64,000 bases of DNA from Asterochloris sp. CNOR1 (GCA_963969365.1 OZ017759.1:930001-994000), one strand, 5' to 3'. Shown: positions 1 through 12,154, counted from the first letter of the stretch. The notes: generated by a model from the letters alone, not told the origin. Translations and numbers: made by a program.

Positions 1-226
1 TGGGGTCAGTCTTGTATTGTGCACACAGCAGAGCAGGGCTTGGTCAGCTGTAGGCAAGGTTTGCAGAGGCTGGCGGTCTAGAGCCACCCTCTGCAATAGC
101 AGCTGCTGTGGTATCCAGAGTCAGTTCTCTCAAGGTTTGCATTCAAGCTGCTTCAAGCCAGAGTGCACTTCTGCTGCTGCATCTCAGCACTCATTGTCTA
201 CGTAGGCGCTGTTCATGTTGGTGCAG

Positions 227-3200
227 GTTCTGTCACACCCCTGCCACAGCCAGGCAACCCAAAGCCCCGCAGCTTCAGACTCCCTGAGCTAGGGTGAGCC
301 TGCATGCAGCATGTCAATTTGCAAAGCACAGGAGCACCAGCTCCTCAGAGTGCTGTTCAAAATGGCAGCTTTATGCAGGTGTTTCACCTGCTCAGGGTCT
401 CCCAGGCCATGACCAACATTGCATTGCTGACCTGCCCCTCACATCTAACCGGCCTGGCACTGTGTCACGTTGAGCTGACAGTGCGCTGCTCAGGGTGATC
501 ACATGGAGAATGATGTCGTGATCCCAGTACGGAAAGCCTTTGCATGCCAACACGGGAGGCACAGGAGCCTCGCAGCCGGACCCAAGCACCTGCTGCCTGT
601 GCGCCACCAGCAGACTTACAATGTTTGCATGCTGCCTGCAGGGGTCTCATCAACCGCTACGGCTTCAACAGCCAGGGGGTGGACGCTGTGCAGAGGAATC
701 TGCAGGACTTCCGCGAGCAGCAGGCAGCTGAGCTGCTGCGGCTGCAGCGGCAGCACCAGGAGGCAAAGCAGCAGGCAGACTCTGGTGCTGAGCTCCAGGT
801 GAGCACCAGGTCTGGCTGCATGTCTGCAGGATGCTTAGCGACAGCAGGAGGCGCGAAATCTAGGCAGGTGCAACCAATCAGGCTGTCGTCCAGACTCAAG
901 GCTGCAGTGCCCCTGGATCTGCTTTGCCAGGAGGCGCAGCATCAGACAGGGCTCTGCTGACGCTGAGCACCAGGTGAATGCAGCTGTGCTGAAGTTTAGG
1001 TGCAGTAGAGCATGCGCAGCGCCGTGAAGCCCAGCACAATTCAGGTCCCTCAGATGCTAAAGCTCAGCCCCATCTGATGTTCTGCACTGCATCAATTGTG
1101 CAACAATCTGTATTGCAGCACCAGCAGACATGGTCCAGGCTAGCTCTGGTGAAGCTGGCACAGCCCACAGCACATGTTCAGGGTTGGAATTCTGCCGTCA
1201 GGAACCCTCAAGGCAGCACTACAAGGGTCAAAGTCAGAAGCACTCACAAGCACTTGTGTGTCATTGAGCCTGCAGGCGCTGCACTAACAGAGGCCCAGGA
1301 GGTGGCCCTGCCACGGGGTGACCACAGCTGTCTGACCTGCCCGGCATGCTTGCAGGTGCTGTGCCTGCAGTGGCGCAGAGATTGCCCGGCTGCGCCAGCA
1401 CTCCTGTCAGAACCTTTACCCACACGTCTGCAGGTGCTCAGGCCCGATGGCCAGGCCATGGACTGACACCTGACAGGGACACACCTGACAGCAGATCCTT
1501 TAGCTGTGTCTTATAGACCTGTACGCGCCACATTCACAGCACTCCAGGCCTTTATGGTGTGAATCTGGGGAGACCACTTCAGCAGAGCTGGCATCCCTGC
1601 CAACAATGGCTGCAGGCCGCTGCATAAAGTCTGGCCAGCAACCTGGCTGTGCCATTGAGTTGAGCCCAAAGTTGATGGGCATTGATCCCCTGCGTGCTTG
1701 CAGGTGCCCCACCCCCAGTGGCCCAAAGGCCTCTTGGCTGTGAACCTGGGGAAGAACAAGGAAAGCGAGGATGCTGCAGCAGACTACGCCATGGGTGTCA
1801 GGAAGCTTGGGCATTATGCAGACATACTGGTGGTCAACATCTCATCACCCAACACCCCGGGTGAGGTCAACAGCAGGTCACTCAGCATCATTGTGCCTTT
1901 GTGCCAGTGTGCAGACATGCTGGAGACCAACCATGCGCTCCCACACCTCAGGTCAGGCCCGATCAAAGCTGCTGTGCCTCATGTTCCTGCAAGCCTTGCC
2001 TTGTTCAAGGCTTGTTAAAGGCAGCGCATGCCTGCTGCTTTAGCACAGACATGCTACTGGGGCAGAGGGAGTTTGTCTTGACACCCTAGGTGGGCTGGCA
2101 GAACAGGCACTTGCATTCAACACCCTTGCTGGGTTTTGCTAGGCTGCTGACGTCAATGCTCGACATCCCACAAGGGCGGCGTGTCTGCATGCAGAAATCA
2201 CAGTTTGGCAGAGCTGCAAGCTGTACTGCCAGCAGTGCAAGCCGCCACTGCAATGGCTTTTATTTCAGGGCATGGAACAGCATCACAATGGTGCAGGGCT
2301 GAGAGCGCTGCAGGGTCGCAAGCAGCTGGAGGCCCTCATAAAACGAGTGAAGCAGACTCGCGACCATATGCAGTGGGGCCGCAGCGGGCCCCCGCCTCTG
2401 CTGGTCAAGATAGCCCCCGACCTGACAGAAGCTGACAAGTCAGACATCGCAGCTGTATCCATGAAGCTGGGCATTGATGGCCTCATCATCAGCAACACCA
2501 CCATCACCCGGCCTGGCGGAGTGGTAGACCACCCAACAGGTAACGAGGTGAGGCAGGGCTTGCCTCCCTGAGTAGGCAACCTCCGCTGCTTCCCCCGCAT
2601 CTGACTGTGCCGTGCGTATTGTGTGCAGTGCGTGCAGGCATCAAGCAGCCTGGTTGGGAAAGCCATGTCTGAGTGCAGTGTGCATATGTTATTAACTGTG
2701 TGTGGGCATGCAGCTGAGCAGTAATTTTATGTTCGACCTTTGATGCACGTGGCGGGCAGGCTCTGACCAACAAGTCTTGGGTCCTTGGTGCAGGCTGGCG
2801 GCCTGAGCGGGAAACCCCTGTTTGAGCTGAGCACTCAGGTCCTGTCAGACATGTATCGCCTCACGAAGGGACAGATGCCCATCATTGGCTGTGGCGGCGT
2901 GAGCAGTGGGGAGGACGCATACAGAAAAATCAGAGCAGGCAAGCCTGCTGTGGGCTGCTGGCGCTTGCTGGCCGCAGTCCTGTGTGACATCTGAAGAGCA
3001 CCTCTGATGTGTGGCACGGGACACAGTCTGGTGACGACCAGAAAGGCCAGGATGCACTGAGGCTTACCTTGCCAGCGGAGCCCTGGCCAACCACACGCAG
3101 CTGGTCTGGCATTTTCCTGCCATCGTGGCAAGCTGTGAGGCTCACAGCTGGCTGTCTGCCTGGTGCAGGCGCCACCTTAGTTGAGCTTTACACAGGATTG

Positions 3201-3314
3201 GCCTATGAAGGCCCCGCTCTGGTTCCCAGACTGAAGAAACAGCTGGCTGCCTGCCTCGAAGCAGATGGCTTCACCTCAGTGCAGGATGCCATTGGCTATG
3301 ACCACCGCAAATGA
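227..3314 (+). CDS. Dihydroorotate dehydrogenase, class 2 (mitochondrial, quinone-linked); 5' end outside window
   Basis: Oxidises dihydroorotate to orotate in de novo pyrimidine synthesis, passing electrons through FMN to ubiquinone at the mitochondrial inner membrane (family knowledge). Six exons join in phase: 227-293, 642-798, 1704-1860, 2297-2547, 2794-2938 and 3169-3314 (TGA). Seen in order: [20 protein letters not shown], then INRYGFNS, the FMN/substrate block [21 protein letters not shown] with the serine used as catalytic base in class 2 enzymes, [43 protein letters not shown], and a C-terminus ending AIGYDHRK. All agree with the eukaryotic class 2 order. The N-terminal targeting and membrane segment and first barrel strand are not visible and must lie upstream. 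The exon ending at 2938 is followed by a GC rather than a GT donor, and only this choice restores the [11 protein letters not shown] motif. The intron after 798 contains a decayed copy of the preceding exon end. Confidence 0.96.
756..978 (+). repeat. Duplicated exon-end/donor junction in a DHODH intron (756-803 and 927-978)
   Basis: The last 43 bases of the exon ending at 798 plus its donor recur 171 bp downstream inside the intron. About 40 of 47 ungapped positions match, with two short gaps. The copy keeps the GGTGA donor core, so it could act as a competing 5' splice site. Confidence 0.8.
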
Positions 3315-3654
3315 CTTTGAACACATGGCATGCCGACACAACAGACATCTGCTCAGGCTGAGTGCCTGAATTTGCTTTTAAAATGCAGTGAAGTTGCTGC
3401 TGACCTGAGTCTACTAACTTCATCAAACTGCATATTTTGTCAACTCACACAGGGCAACACTCATGAACATCTTCAAGTAGACTACTTGCAAAGGTAGTTG
3501 GTCCTTTGCACTGAGGTCAGGAGCAACTGGCCTTTCTGGCTTTGACCGGTCGTAGAAATCGAAAGCCGAAGGCCATGCAGACAGACTCTGAGTCTGCCGC
3601 TTGAGCTGGCCAGGCTGCGACGACCACCTGTCAAAGCCTCATTCCTGACAGATC
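3315..3654. other. Spacer between DHODH stop and the likely SecY2 start
   Basis: Holds the DHODH 3' UTR and the presumed SecY2 promoter. Two short imperfect palindromes are visible, near 3474-3488 and 3590-3605. No TGTAA poly(A) signal was found here and no coding potential is evident. Confidence 0.5.
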
Positions 3655-6600
3655 ATGAACACAACGCCGGCACAGCACCTTCGGCACATGCAGGCCTGTC
3701 CCAGACAGGCCCTGCTGTGGAGTGTCAGATGTGTTCACTACTCAGCTTGGAGACAGGCAGCACAGACCCAGCACAGTGGCGGTGGGACAGAGGACAGGCT
3801 CTGCACCCGCTTGCAATGGCATCATCAGAAGAAGCACAGCAGGAGGGCTCACAGGCGGCGCTGCCATGGCATCTGTTCTGCCCAAGCGCAGGCTGCAGCT
3901 GCAACAACACCCTCACACTCCCTCAGGAGCTGGCTTTCAGATGCTAGGTGGGATCCCCTCCGTCCCCTCCAACAGCATGCCGCTGTGGTGTTGTGTCCAC
4001 CATCAGCACCAGTTTGTGGCAATTGCGTGCAGCCTCTGATGCACACCTGTATGCCCACCCTGCTGTCAAGCTCCTGCATGCTTCTGTATGCTCCAGGCTT
4101 CACACAAAGTTTCTGAGTAGCAGCAGGCATCAGAGTGGTGGTAGTTAAAGCTAAAGCAGCCCCTATAGCATGGGAGCTGCAGGCAACTCGAAGCAGTACA
4201 GGAAGCATCAGATCCTCCTTGCCTGCAGGGCAAGTACGTGGGAGTGGCTAAAGTCCAAGGTGCCAGCTCTGGCCTCCCAGGAGCTCATGAGCCGCCTGGC
4301 AGTCACGTTGTGCATGATCGTCCTTCTGCGGGGCGGCCTGCAGGTCCTGCTGCCAAACGTGGAGCATACTCTGGTGGCTTCACTCGCCCACAGAGGGTGG
4401 CAAGGTCAGCCTGGCATGCTTGCCAAACAGCTGAACATAGAAGTAGCACCCGCACTGCTTCGCACTGGTGGCAGGGGGTGAGGGGTGGGGGTTGTTACAG
4501 CTGTCACTGTCTCACATGCGGTGCTTGCCAGACATGCTAGTGTCAGACAGCATGCAGCATGCCCCAGCTGCCTCCTCTGCATTGTCTGAGCGTGCTTTGT
4601 GACACCTTTAGCATTTGACTGGCAGCATGGATGGAGTGCAAAGCCCTTCTGTGGCTGTGTTCTTGCCTTACTATGGAGCACCTCATGCTGTAGCCATCTC
4701 ACACAGTGCGTCCCACAAATATCCCCTCGATGGCAGCTGACAGCTTGCATGCCCTCTGTCACCCTTCACAGCCACTGATAGTGAGCTCTAGCTTTGCTGT
4801 GCTGCGCAGATCCGCTGACGGCTCTGACACAGGGCGGCGCCAGCATCTTCATGGTTGGCCTGGGCAATTACATCACAGTGGAACTGTTCATGGCAATGAC
4901 AACAGCATTCAACTGGCCGTCTACCGCGCCATTCCCTTTTTCCCTACTTGCCCATTTTCAGGACTGGATAAAGGAGATGCACCAGTGGGGCAAGCAGGTC
5001 AGTCTGGCGGCTGAGTGGCGCGTTCAATCATGCGTCTGTGTGAAACATTCCTTTGCTCACCCTGTCAGCACCCTGCAGGGCCATGGATGCATCAAGAATG
5101 TCACAAAGCTTGTGGCTGTCGTCTTCACGTTCTTCCAGGTGAGCAGCTGCTGATGTCGCAGCCTCCCTCGCCGCAGCACTGCCTGCTGCACAGGGTCACC
5201 CAGCCTGGCTGCAGGTCGTCACTGACTCAGTCTTGGCATCATTTCGTGGCATCTGCATGCTGTGCAGACACCCTCAGCTGGCTGCATCTCGTAAGTTGCC
5301 CAATGCTTGGAACCACCCCCAGGAAGCACCCAAACAAAATCCTGTGTGCAGGCCCTCGGGTCAGTACATCAGTGGAAGGTGGCACAGGCAGGGCCAAAGA
5401 ACCTCAACACGATCTCCATGTCCCTCATTCTGACAGCTGGCTTCGCCGTTATGGTCTACCTGGGCGATGTGCTGGAGGAGCATGGCATTGGAGATGGCAT
5501 CTCATTTGTCATCTGCATGGGCATTGTCACAGGTGAGCCCTACTGCTTAGATCCCCAGGGTCCAGCAGACTGTGCGTGCTTTGCTCTCTCTGCTGGCGCA
5601 CTGAGACAAATGTGCCCAGCTGCTGGGCTGATCAGTGAGCTGTACACCTGCGATTTGGCTGGCGCAGTTGTGGCAGGTGAGTTGTAACACCAGCACCCCA
5701 GCAATGGCAGGTCTTTCCCTTGCGCGGTGTGGCAGGGACATCATACTGCAGTGAGCTCGCTGCATCTGTAGGGGCTCTGTGGTGGGCAAGCCCTGCTGTG
5801 AAGACCCCAGGGTGAGTCAAGTGCCCGCATGCTACATCCGCCTGCACCGTGCAGCAAATGAGACGCGCTGCTGACCTCCCAGCAATGCCTGACCTGTGGG
5901 TCAGCTACATCCACTTGGGCACTGTGGCGAGCAAGCCCTGCTGGCAGCCTATCACAGGTCAGTGCAGTGTGTACATGCCACAGCGCTTGAAGCTGTGTGT
6001 CAGGTCAGCCCAGCCGCCCGCCCCCCCCGCCCCCCCCCCCCCCCCCCCGGGGCCTGACTCAGCTGTGTGCCCGACACATCTGCATGTGCATTGTGACAGG
6101 GCAGCCCTGCTGCCAGCCCTCCAAAGGTCACTGCATGGGGTTCAAAGGCTACACCTAACTGAAGGGACATCACTTTAGGGCACACAGTCACAGGATGCTT
6201 CTCAGTATCGGCCAGCATGGCATGTGAGCCACACTCATTCTCGTCCAATAACAGTGCTTGTACAAACGCGGGCTGGGGCAGCCTAGCAGGTGAGCCACGT
6301 TCCATCTTTGTGCAGCGAGTCTGCTCTTCGTGGGTGCGGACCGGGGAAGCCTGGCAGTAGGGATAGGCATGATGCTGTTAATCTTCGTGGGCACTGCGTC
6401 AGGCCTGCTGCCAGCTCCCCAAAGCAGGGTCTGGTGGGCCTGGTCATTCCAGCAGCCAGCTCAGGTATACAACATGTCCTTTGCTACTCTTCAGCAAGAC
6501 TGCGCTGGAACCTGTCTTCCTGTGGGTACCTTGACACCCCTTTATCTTCAGAAAACCTTCAGCGGATCTCACCTAGAGTGCAATAGCAGCAGCCAGCCTT

Positions 6601-9600
6601 GGCCATGGCAGTTCATATGGATTTCTGTGTGCTGCAGGAGAGTCAGCCAGTCTTGCTAACGGCGCCACAGACACCTTAAGGCTTTCCTTCAAAAAATGCG
6701 TGGACCTGTTGCAGCTCAGCAAGGCCATCTCATCAGGGTCATGGCTTTTGCATTCAGACTCTGTTTCCCCTGTCCTGCAGACATCGTTGGCCTGTTCACC
6801 AGGGGTTGGCGGGCAGCAGCCACCATGGGTCCCAAGGCTGCCGCAGGCATGCTGGCCTTTTACCTGGTCCTGTGCGTGGCAGCCGTGCTGCTCAATGACT
6901 TGGAAGTCAGCCTGCCCCTGGTTCATTTCAAGCGTGCTCGCGCAGGGGTGAGCTGCTGCCCTTCTGCTGGCATTGCCCTGTGAGTGCCTGCTGTGCCCAG
7001 ACACCACCTGGACTGTCAGCCTCACATGATCCACGTCTGGGCTAAATTGCGCTGGGGTGGGCTGGAACTCACCACCCTGCCGGCCCCTGACTGGCATCGT
7101 CCTTTGCTCGCCAATCAAGCTGCAGGCTTGCATGGTCCTGTGTAGAGCAACTGAGCTGCTTGGCACTTTGGAGATGAGCCATGCCTCTGTGCTGTATAGG
7201 GGTAACACGCACAGGGGTGTGCAAGCCTGAGCCTTCCCATGATCTTGCCGGCGGCAGCTGTGCTCTGACTGACTTGGGTTGCCTGGCAGCTGTGCCTGGA
7301 CAATGCTGCATGAGGCAGCTGAGTTGCTGCTGGAGTGGAAGGGTCGGCTTGCCCTTGGTCTACCTTGCCCAAGCCCCCACAGGAGTGAGTCAGATGCTGA
7401 AGGCTTGACATAATTCTGACCACAGGCAGCTGCACTGCTGTTAGGCAAAGAAGTCAGATTCCCTGTGGTGTGCTTTTGCGGTGTGTCTTTAGCAGAGTGA
7501 GTCTGCCTGGGAAAGGGCAGGCCTTGGGTGCTGCCTGACTGAGAGGGCAGCCTGCCCCTCTCGAATTTGAATGGACTTGCATGATTTCGACCTGGCCCAG
7601 TCCAAGTTGAGTCCCATGTGCAGCCTGTGTCTTGGGGCTGAAGGTGTAGGCAACACCTGTACCACACGGAATTTGGTAGTGCACGTGCTGAGCTCTTGGT
7701 GCAGCCTGTCCTGGAGCTGCCATTGTCGTCTTGAGGATGTGGCTGGGGTTGCGCAGAGCACCCCACAAAATACTCTGTGTCACTGCTTCAGCATTGCTGT
7801 GGCAGCACTAGCAGCCATTCAGCGCAGCAGGTTGCACCCTGCATGCAGTTCTGTGGACACATGAGCTGCTGCCACGTGCCTGCCATTCCACGTCTGCGGG
7901 TGTGAGACAACTGCAGCTGCCCAAGCCCATGGCAGCAAGCTATGAGAAGCTCGGGCAGTTGAGAGTGCACTGATACATCAATCCTGGTGTCCGTGACATC
8001 TTCATGCAGGTGCTGGTTGATGGTCTGTGCAGCAAAAGTCTGAGGAGCACAGGCCTGACCAAAAGCACCTCAAAAAAAATCTGAACCCAGCAGTTCTCAG
8101 TCACCTCCTGCTGCCCATGTAGGTTCCAGGCAAGGGGTGACAGCTGCCTGCAGCCTCCTTGGACAAGCACAGGCGTCCCCCGCAAGCAGACAATGCCATC
8201 CTATCCTTTGTACCCCTGCGATATTCAATTGTCTCCTGTTGCCTCTGCAGTTCTCAGGCAGGCGCTGGCAGCCGCCCTCAGCAAGCTTTGAGGAGCCGCG
8301 GCCTGCCCACAAGAAGACTTTGGAACTCAAGCTTAATCAGAGTGGCATCTTGCCCCTCATCATGACGAGCTGGCTGCTGGATGGGCTCTGTCTGTTGGGG
8401 CCCCTCGGACCCTGGCTGGCTGAGGTCAGAGCCATGAAGTATGGGGCCCTCCTTTCAGCAGCATGTGAGTTCACTGTGGGGTAGCATGTGTGCCTGGGTC
8501 GAGGACCCAGAAGTGTGGGCCCCTTTCTTCAGCAGCATATGGATACGCAGAGCACCCTTCCGCCCGTCGATAATCGGTTGAACCCCTGTCCACAAGTATT
8601 TGCAGACATCAAGCTCTGTCCTCGGCATCAAGCATGATGTCGCAGATGTCGAAGGGCAATCTGTGTCTATGAACGACGTAGCTTGCCGGGGCTAGCCCAG
8701 CGTGGCTTGGCAGATGCCCCTTAGCTGCAGCCTGCCGCCCACCTGGCCTGCTTAGCTGGCTGGCTCATGTTGCGCAGCTCTGAGACACGCAGGCACTCCT
8801 CATCCCTGATCAGCACTGCCTGCATTCCCTGCAGTCATCTTCCCTCTCGGCTATATATATGGCATCTTCAGCGGGACTGCGCTTCAGCTGGCAGAGTATC
8901 TGAACAGGGTGAGCCTCTGGCTGCCGAGCTCATGTTGCTGCTGAAACTATCAAGTTCTGGTTGGAAGGAGTTCAGAGTCTGCTGCCCCCAGGGGAAGTGG
9001 GCCCTGCTGGTGGGAAGTGCAGCAAGCCCAGCCTGTTCAGGCTGTTTTTTGCATGCCATTGCCTTCCTGCAGTAGGCATAAGACTGTGTGGGGCACACGA
9101 CACTTGCCAGGTTGTGGGATAGCAGCCCCAGATCTGCATCTTGACGAGATGGAAGGAGCCGCTCATGCACATGTTGTTTGAGTATGTGAGGACAGTGCCA
9201 AATGTAGCGCTCGTGCTTCGACACTCTGTTCCACATGCGCTGGCCGACCATGCTGAGCTGGTCGAGGCAGGGACTGACCGTTCTGAACCTGTTCCTCGCC
9301 TCAAGCGGCAGGCTGCAGTCGGAGGCGGTCTGTCCTTCATGGCGTCTTGTGCAGAAACGGCCCCGCCGGTGTGCAGGTGGAGGCAGGTCTCCCAGGCATC
9401 TGCCCTGGGCAGGACACACAGGAGTGCCTGGAAGCTGAGCAGCGCCGCCTGAGCGTCTGGGGTTCGGCAGGTAACACTCTGTTGTGTTGTTTGCCCCTGT
9501 CAGGCAAGGAAGCGCTCCTGCTCGCAAGCAATGTTGCTTGAGCCCTGCACTGCTACATCAGGTCTCCGGGGGCGAAGCTGCCCCTCAGCATGGCTGCTGG

Positions 9601-10768
9601 CTGCTGGCAAGCAACGCCTTACGAGTGCTGCCTTCTGCGTGGCTGCAGACTTTGCTCTGACCCGCATTTGGCAACCGCTCAGAGGTCTGTCCGCTGAATG
9701 ACTGTAACAACCGCTGTTGCCTGCAGGGCTAGCCGCTCTGGCCACAGCCTCCCAATTCTTTGATCGATACTGCTACATGAAGCTGGGCGTGGCTGCCAAC
9801 GCCACCAGCCTGCTGCTGCTTGTTGGAGTCAGCACCAGCATTCTGCAGCAGGTGGGACCCTACTGCACTCATTGACACCAGTGCCAGATTGCAAACCCGA
9901 GCATTAGCATACACCATCCATGTAGTCCCAGCACCGCCTTCGGAAAGTTGGCCTTCAAAGCATTGCGTTCTCCAGCATGTGAGTCCCAGCAAACGTGAAT
10001 TCACCAGAAGTCGGGCTTTCTGAGGGACTGTTGCAATGGCAGTACGAGGATCAGCATCCTGCATGACATGGGGCCTGGCTGTGCATTGTTATGCACAGGC
10101 CTTTGGCTTCTGCAGCCTTAAAGTGTTCCTGCTGCTTGAGATGGCGACTGTGGTGGCAGGCACTCTACCTTATGAGCATCGGCAGCAGGATCCAGCAGCT
10201 AGGCACAGCAGGCCCTCTTTGCGTGCATTTGAATGGCATCATTGCCTTTTGGTGTCAGTGTGACATCCTCCGGCAGGAAAGTCTTCTGAATAGCGCCCTG
10301 AGCAAGCAGACACCTTGGCTCTGGCGCTGGGGGTGTAGTGCGAGAGCTGCGTCAGGAGAAGCCTGCGAAGTACCAAAATGCTCTTCTGCCCCCTTGCAGC
10401 TTGCTGTGATGCTGTAGGCTTAGCTTGATTGCATGGACTGGGCTGAGCAGCGATTGTAAAGCAAGTCGAGCTTCACCTGCATGTCCATGCACAGCATTGA
10501 GCACCCTGCCCCATGAGCATGCCGCAACCAGCCCCATGAGCTCAGGCAGCAATGCATCCCACACATGGGTCTCGTCTCAAATTCAAGTATGCCCTGGCAG
10601 ATACACCAGCCCTGAAGGATGTTGCTGCTGCCGCAGGTGACTTCGTTGGCAGAGTTGCCGCGGGTGGACATGGAGCTCACTCGCGAGCGCCGTCTGCTGG
10701 AGACTCTGTCTCAGCCGCAGAGGCAGCAGCCCGCTCAAAGCCTGCAGCAGTCACTTTCACCTAGCTAA
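3655..10768 (+). CDS. SCY2: Plastid protein translocase subunit SecY2 (SCY2-type)
   Basis: Polytopic channel subunit of the second plastid Sec system, which works at the chloroplast envelope (family knowledge). Twelve exons join in phase to 596 residues: 3655-3947, 4229-4404, 4810-4997, 5079-5138, 5352-5532, 6316-6402, 6781-6947, 8251-8464, 8835-8908, 9377-9470, 9727-9851 and 10637-10768 (TAA). A basic, Ser/Ala-rich first exon looks like a transit peptide. Membrane segments follow, with GLGNYITVELFMAMTT, FAVMVYLGDVLEEHGIGDGI, IGMMLLIFVGTAS, LPLVHFKR, then KLNQSGILPLIMTSWLLDG (the SecY TM6 region) and GYIYGIFSGTALQLAEYLN. The C-terminus, LPRVDMELTRERRLLETL, is typical of SecY2 rather than SecY1. 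The exon ending at 6402 uses a GC donor. The exact start codon is the least certain part; any Met upstream in exon 1 could serve. Introns are long and contain copies of their own exon ends. Confidence 0.88.
5510..6113 (+). repeat. Four decayed copies of an exon/donor junction in SecY2 intron 5
   Basis: The junction at 5510-5546 (exon end at 5532) recurs without gaps at 6077-6113, with 32 of 37 bases identical. Weaker copies lie at about 5763-5798 and 5908-5943. Spacings are about 253, 145 and 169 bp. In the best copy the GT donor has become GC plus a changed context. Confidence 0.78.
6012..6052 (+). repeat. Poly-C tract in SecY2 intron 5
   Basis: An uninterrupted run of 19 C (6030-6048) is preceded by a C8 run and C3 runs separated by single G, and followed by GGGG. 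Such tracts are hard to sequence, so the length may not be exact. Confidence 0.9.
8436..8544 (+). repeat. Duplicated exon-end/donor junction in SecY2 intron 8
   Basis: The junction at 8436-8470 (exon end 8464) has a copy at 8510-8544 with 27 of 35 positions identical, no gaps. In the copy the donor GT reads AT, so it should be inactive. Confidence 0.75.
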
Positions 10769-11325
10769 ATCTCCCTGTGATGGAAGGCGCCTGCTGATGC
10801 CCATGTCCTGGCCACAGGGGCAAAAATCGGGCATTGTGCTGCTGGAATGAATCCTTGTAGAACCCTAGCGTTGTGGCATGTAGCACAGGCCCAAGCTCCA
10901 GCCCGTAAAGCACTCAAAGAGCGCCTCTTTAGATTATTATGGCTTTTGCTTCTTGTGATGTTGTTGCCATCAACGTCTTCCAGCAGCCCAATAAATGGTG
11001 TAGCCAGCTGGGTGTATGAGTTTAGTTGAAGTTGACATCATTCCCGCTCCTGCCATGATGCACTTCATAGAGTGCAGCCGCTTGAGCATGCAGGTCTTGA
11101 GATGACAGCATTGCGAACAGGCACAAGGCAAAAGCAATCAGCAGCTATTTGGGCTGCTGGACACACAACACTAAGTTGTCATAAACCACAATAACGTAAA
11201 GACTAATCACTTCCTAGAAGGCAAGCTTCATCGAGGTTTACCAGCTCCGCAAGGCTGCAAGTCACCAAGGCAAGACCATATTCAGTTTGGAGGCAGACTG
11301 AGCACTATTAGCCTGAGGTGGCCCT
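10769..11325. other. SecY2 3' flank and PAM16 upstream region
   Basis: No convincing exon was found. An AATAAA-like string occurs near 10988 but no TGTAA. The last 150 bases before the PAM16 ATG presumably hold its promoter and 5' UTR. Confidence 0.4.
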
Positions 11326-12154
11326 ATGGTGAGTGCGAGATGCAGGCTCACACACGTTGATTCCTGCAAAGAAACAGCCTTTGCTGAGTGTGAGTGGTTT
11401 AGCACCTGTTCAGCTGCTGTTCATGTCTGCAGGCCTCCAAAATCTTGGCAAACATCCTTGTGGCTGGTGGAACAGTTCTTCTAAGGGCAGCAACGCAGGC
11501 CTGGAAGCAGGCGATTGTCAGTGAGTGCCACCCTGCAGTTGATACACTGAAACTCTTGAGGCAAGTCTCAAGAGTGGTCTCAAGAGACACAACATTGGCC
11601 CTTGCCACTGCAGATGGCCAGCGGCAGGGCATGACACCAGAGACATTGAAGAAGACAGCCTCACTCAGCAGGCAGATGCCACTGGAGGAGGCCTACCAGA
11701 TCTTGGGCACGGACTCCAAGGCTGGCATAGAGGAAGTGATGAAGGTATCCCAGTTAGCAGGCATAGAGCATCTGACAAGCACCCATACTTGAGATGACCT
11801 GCTCCCAGGCTGCAGCAGTGACTTGAGCCTTTGAGATGGACATGACGTGGCCTGCAGTGCTTGCTGGCTGCAGCATGAAGGACGCCACCGGCCTGTTGGC
11901 TGTATCTGGCTGCGATGGCAACTGAGCTGTGGGTGTCATGTAGTTTCCCCGCATCAGAACCTGCTCTGCTGCTTGCCCCAGGTGGTTTCACTGACCATGC
12001 TCTCTACGTGCAGCGTTATCAGAGGTTGATGGAGCAGAATGAGAAGCATGGAAGCTTCTACTTGCAATCAAAAGTGTTTCGTGCGAGAGAGCGCATTGAG
12101 CAGGAGGCAAGGGGTCAGCATTCTGAAGGAGAACAGCAGCAAGGGCCTAGCTGA
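11326..12154 (+). CDS. PAM16: Mitochondrial import motor subunit PAM16/TIM16 (Magmas)
   Basis: J-like regulator that holds PAM18 at the TIM23 import motor on the matrix side of the inner mitochondrial membrane (family knowledge). Four exons: 11326-11328 (ATG only, followed by GTGAGT), 11433-11520, 11614-11744 and 12014-12154, giving 120 residues, the usual size for the family. Seen: ASKILANILVAGGTVLLRAA (the N-terminal hydrophobic segment of Pam16), MPLEEAYQILG (start of the degenerate J-like domain), and KHGSFYLQSKVFRARERIE, which matches the family GSFYLQSKV signature. As expected for PAM16 the J-domain HPD motif is absent. The tail is Glu/Gln-rich. All exon phases agree. The ATG-only first exon is the only start that continues in phase into the conserved N-terminus. 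Confidence 0.93.

Noticed and set aside
1-226. N-terminal exon of DHODH in the first 226 bases
   Set aside because: No frame shows the expected sequence before GSVTPLPQ; the missing exons probably lie upstream of the window.
6573-7766. 397-codon open frame on the minus strand
   Set aside because: It lies across SecY2 exon 7 and its flanking introns on the other strand, has no family motif and looks like a GC-rich shadow.
8545-8765. Possible inserted mobile-element fragment in SecY2 intron 8
   Set aside because: The base pattern differs slightly from neighbouring intron sequence, but no terminal repeat, duplication or coding motif supports an insertion.
9141-9376. Extra SecY2 exon before 9377
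   Set aside because: Acceptors at 9318 and 9354 give the wrong phase; starting at 9377 keeps phase with exons on both sides and fits the family length.
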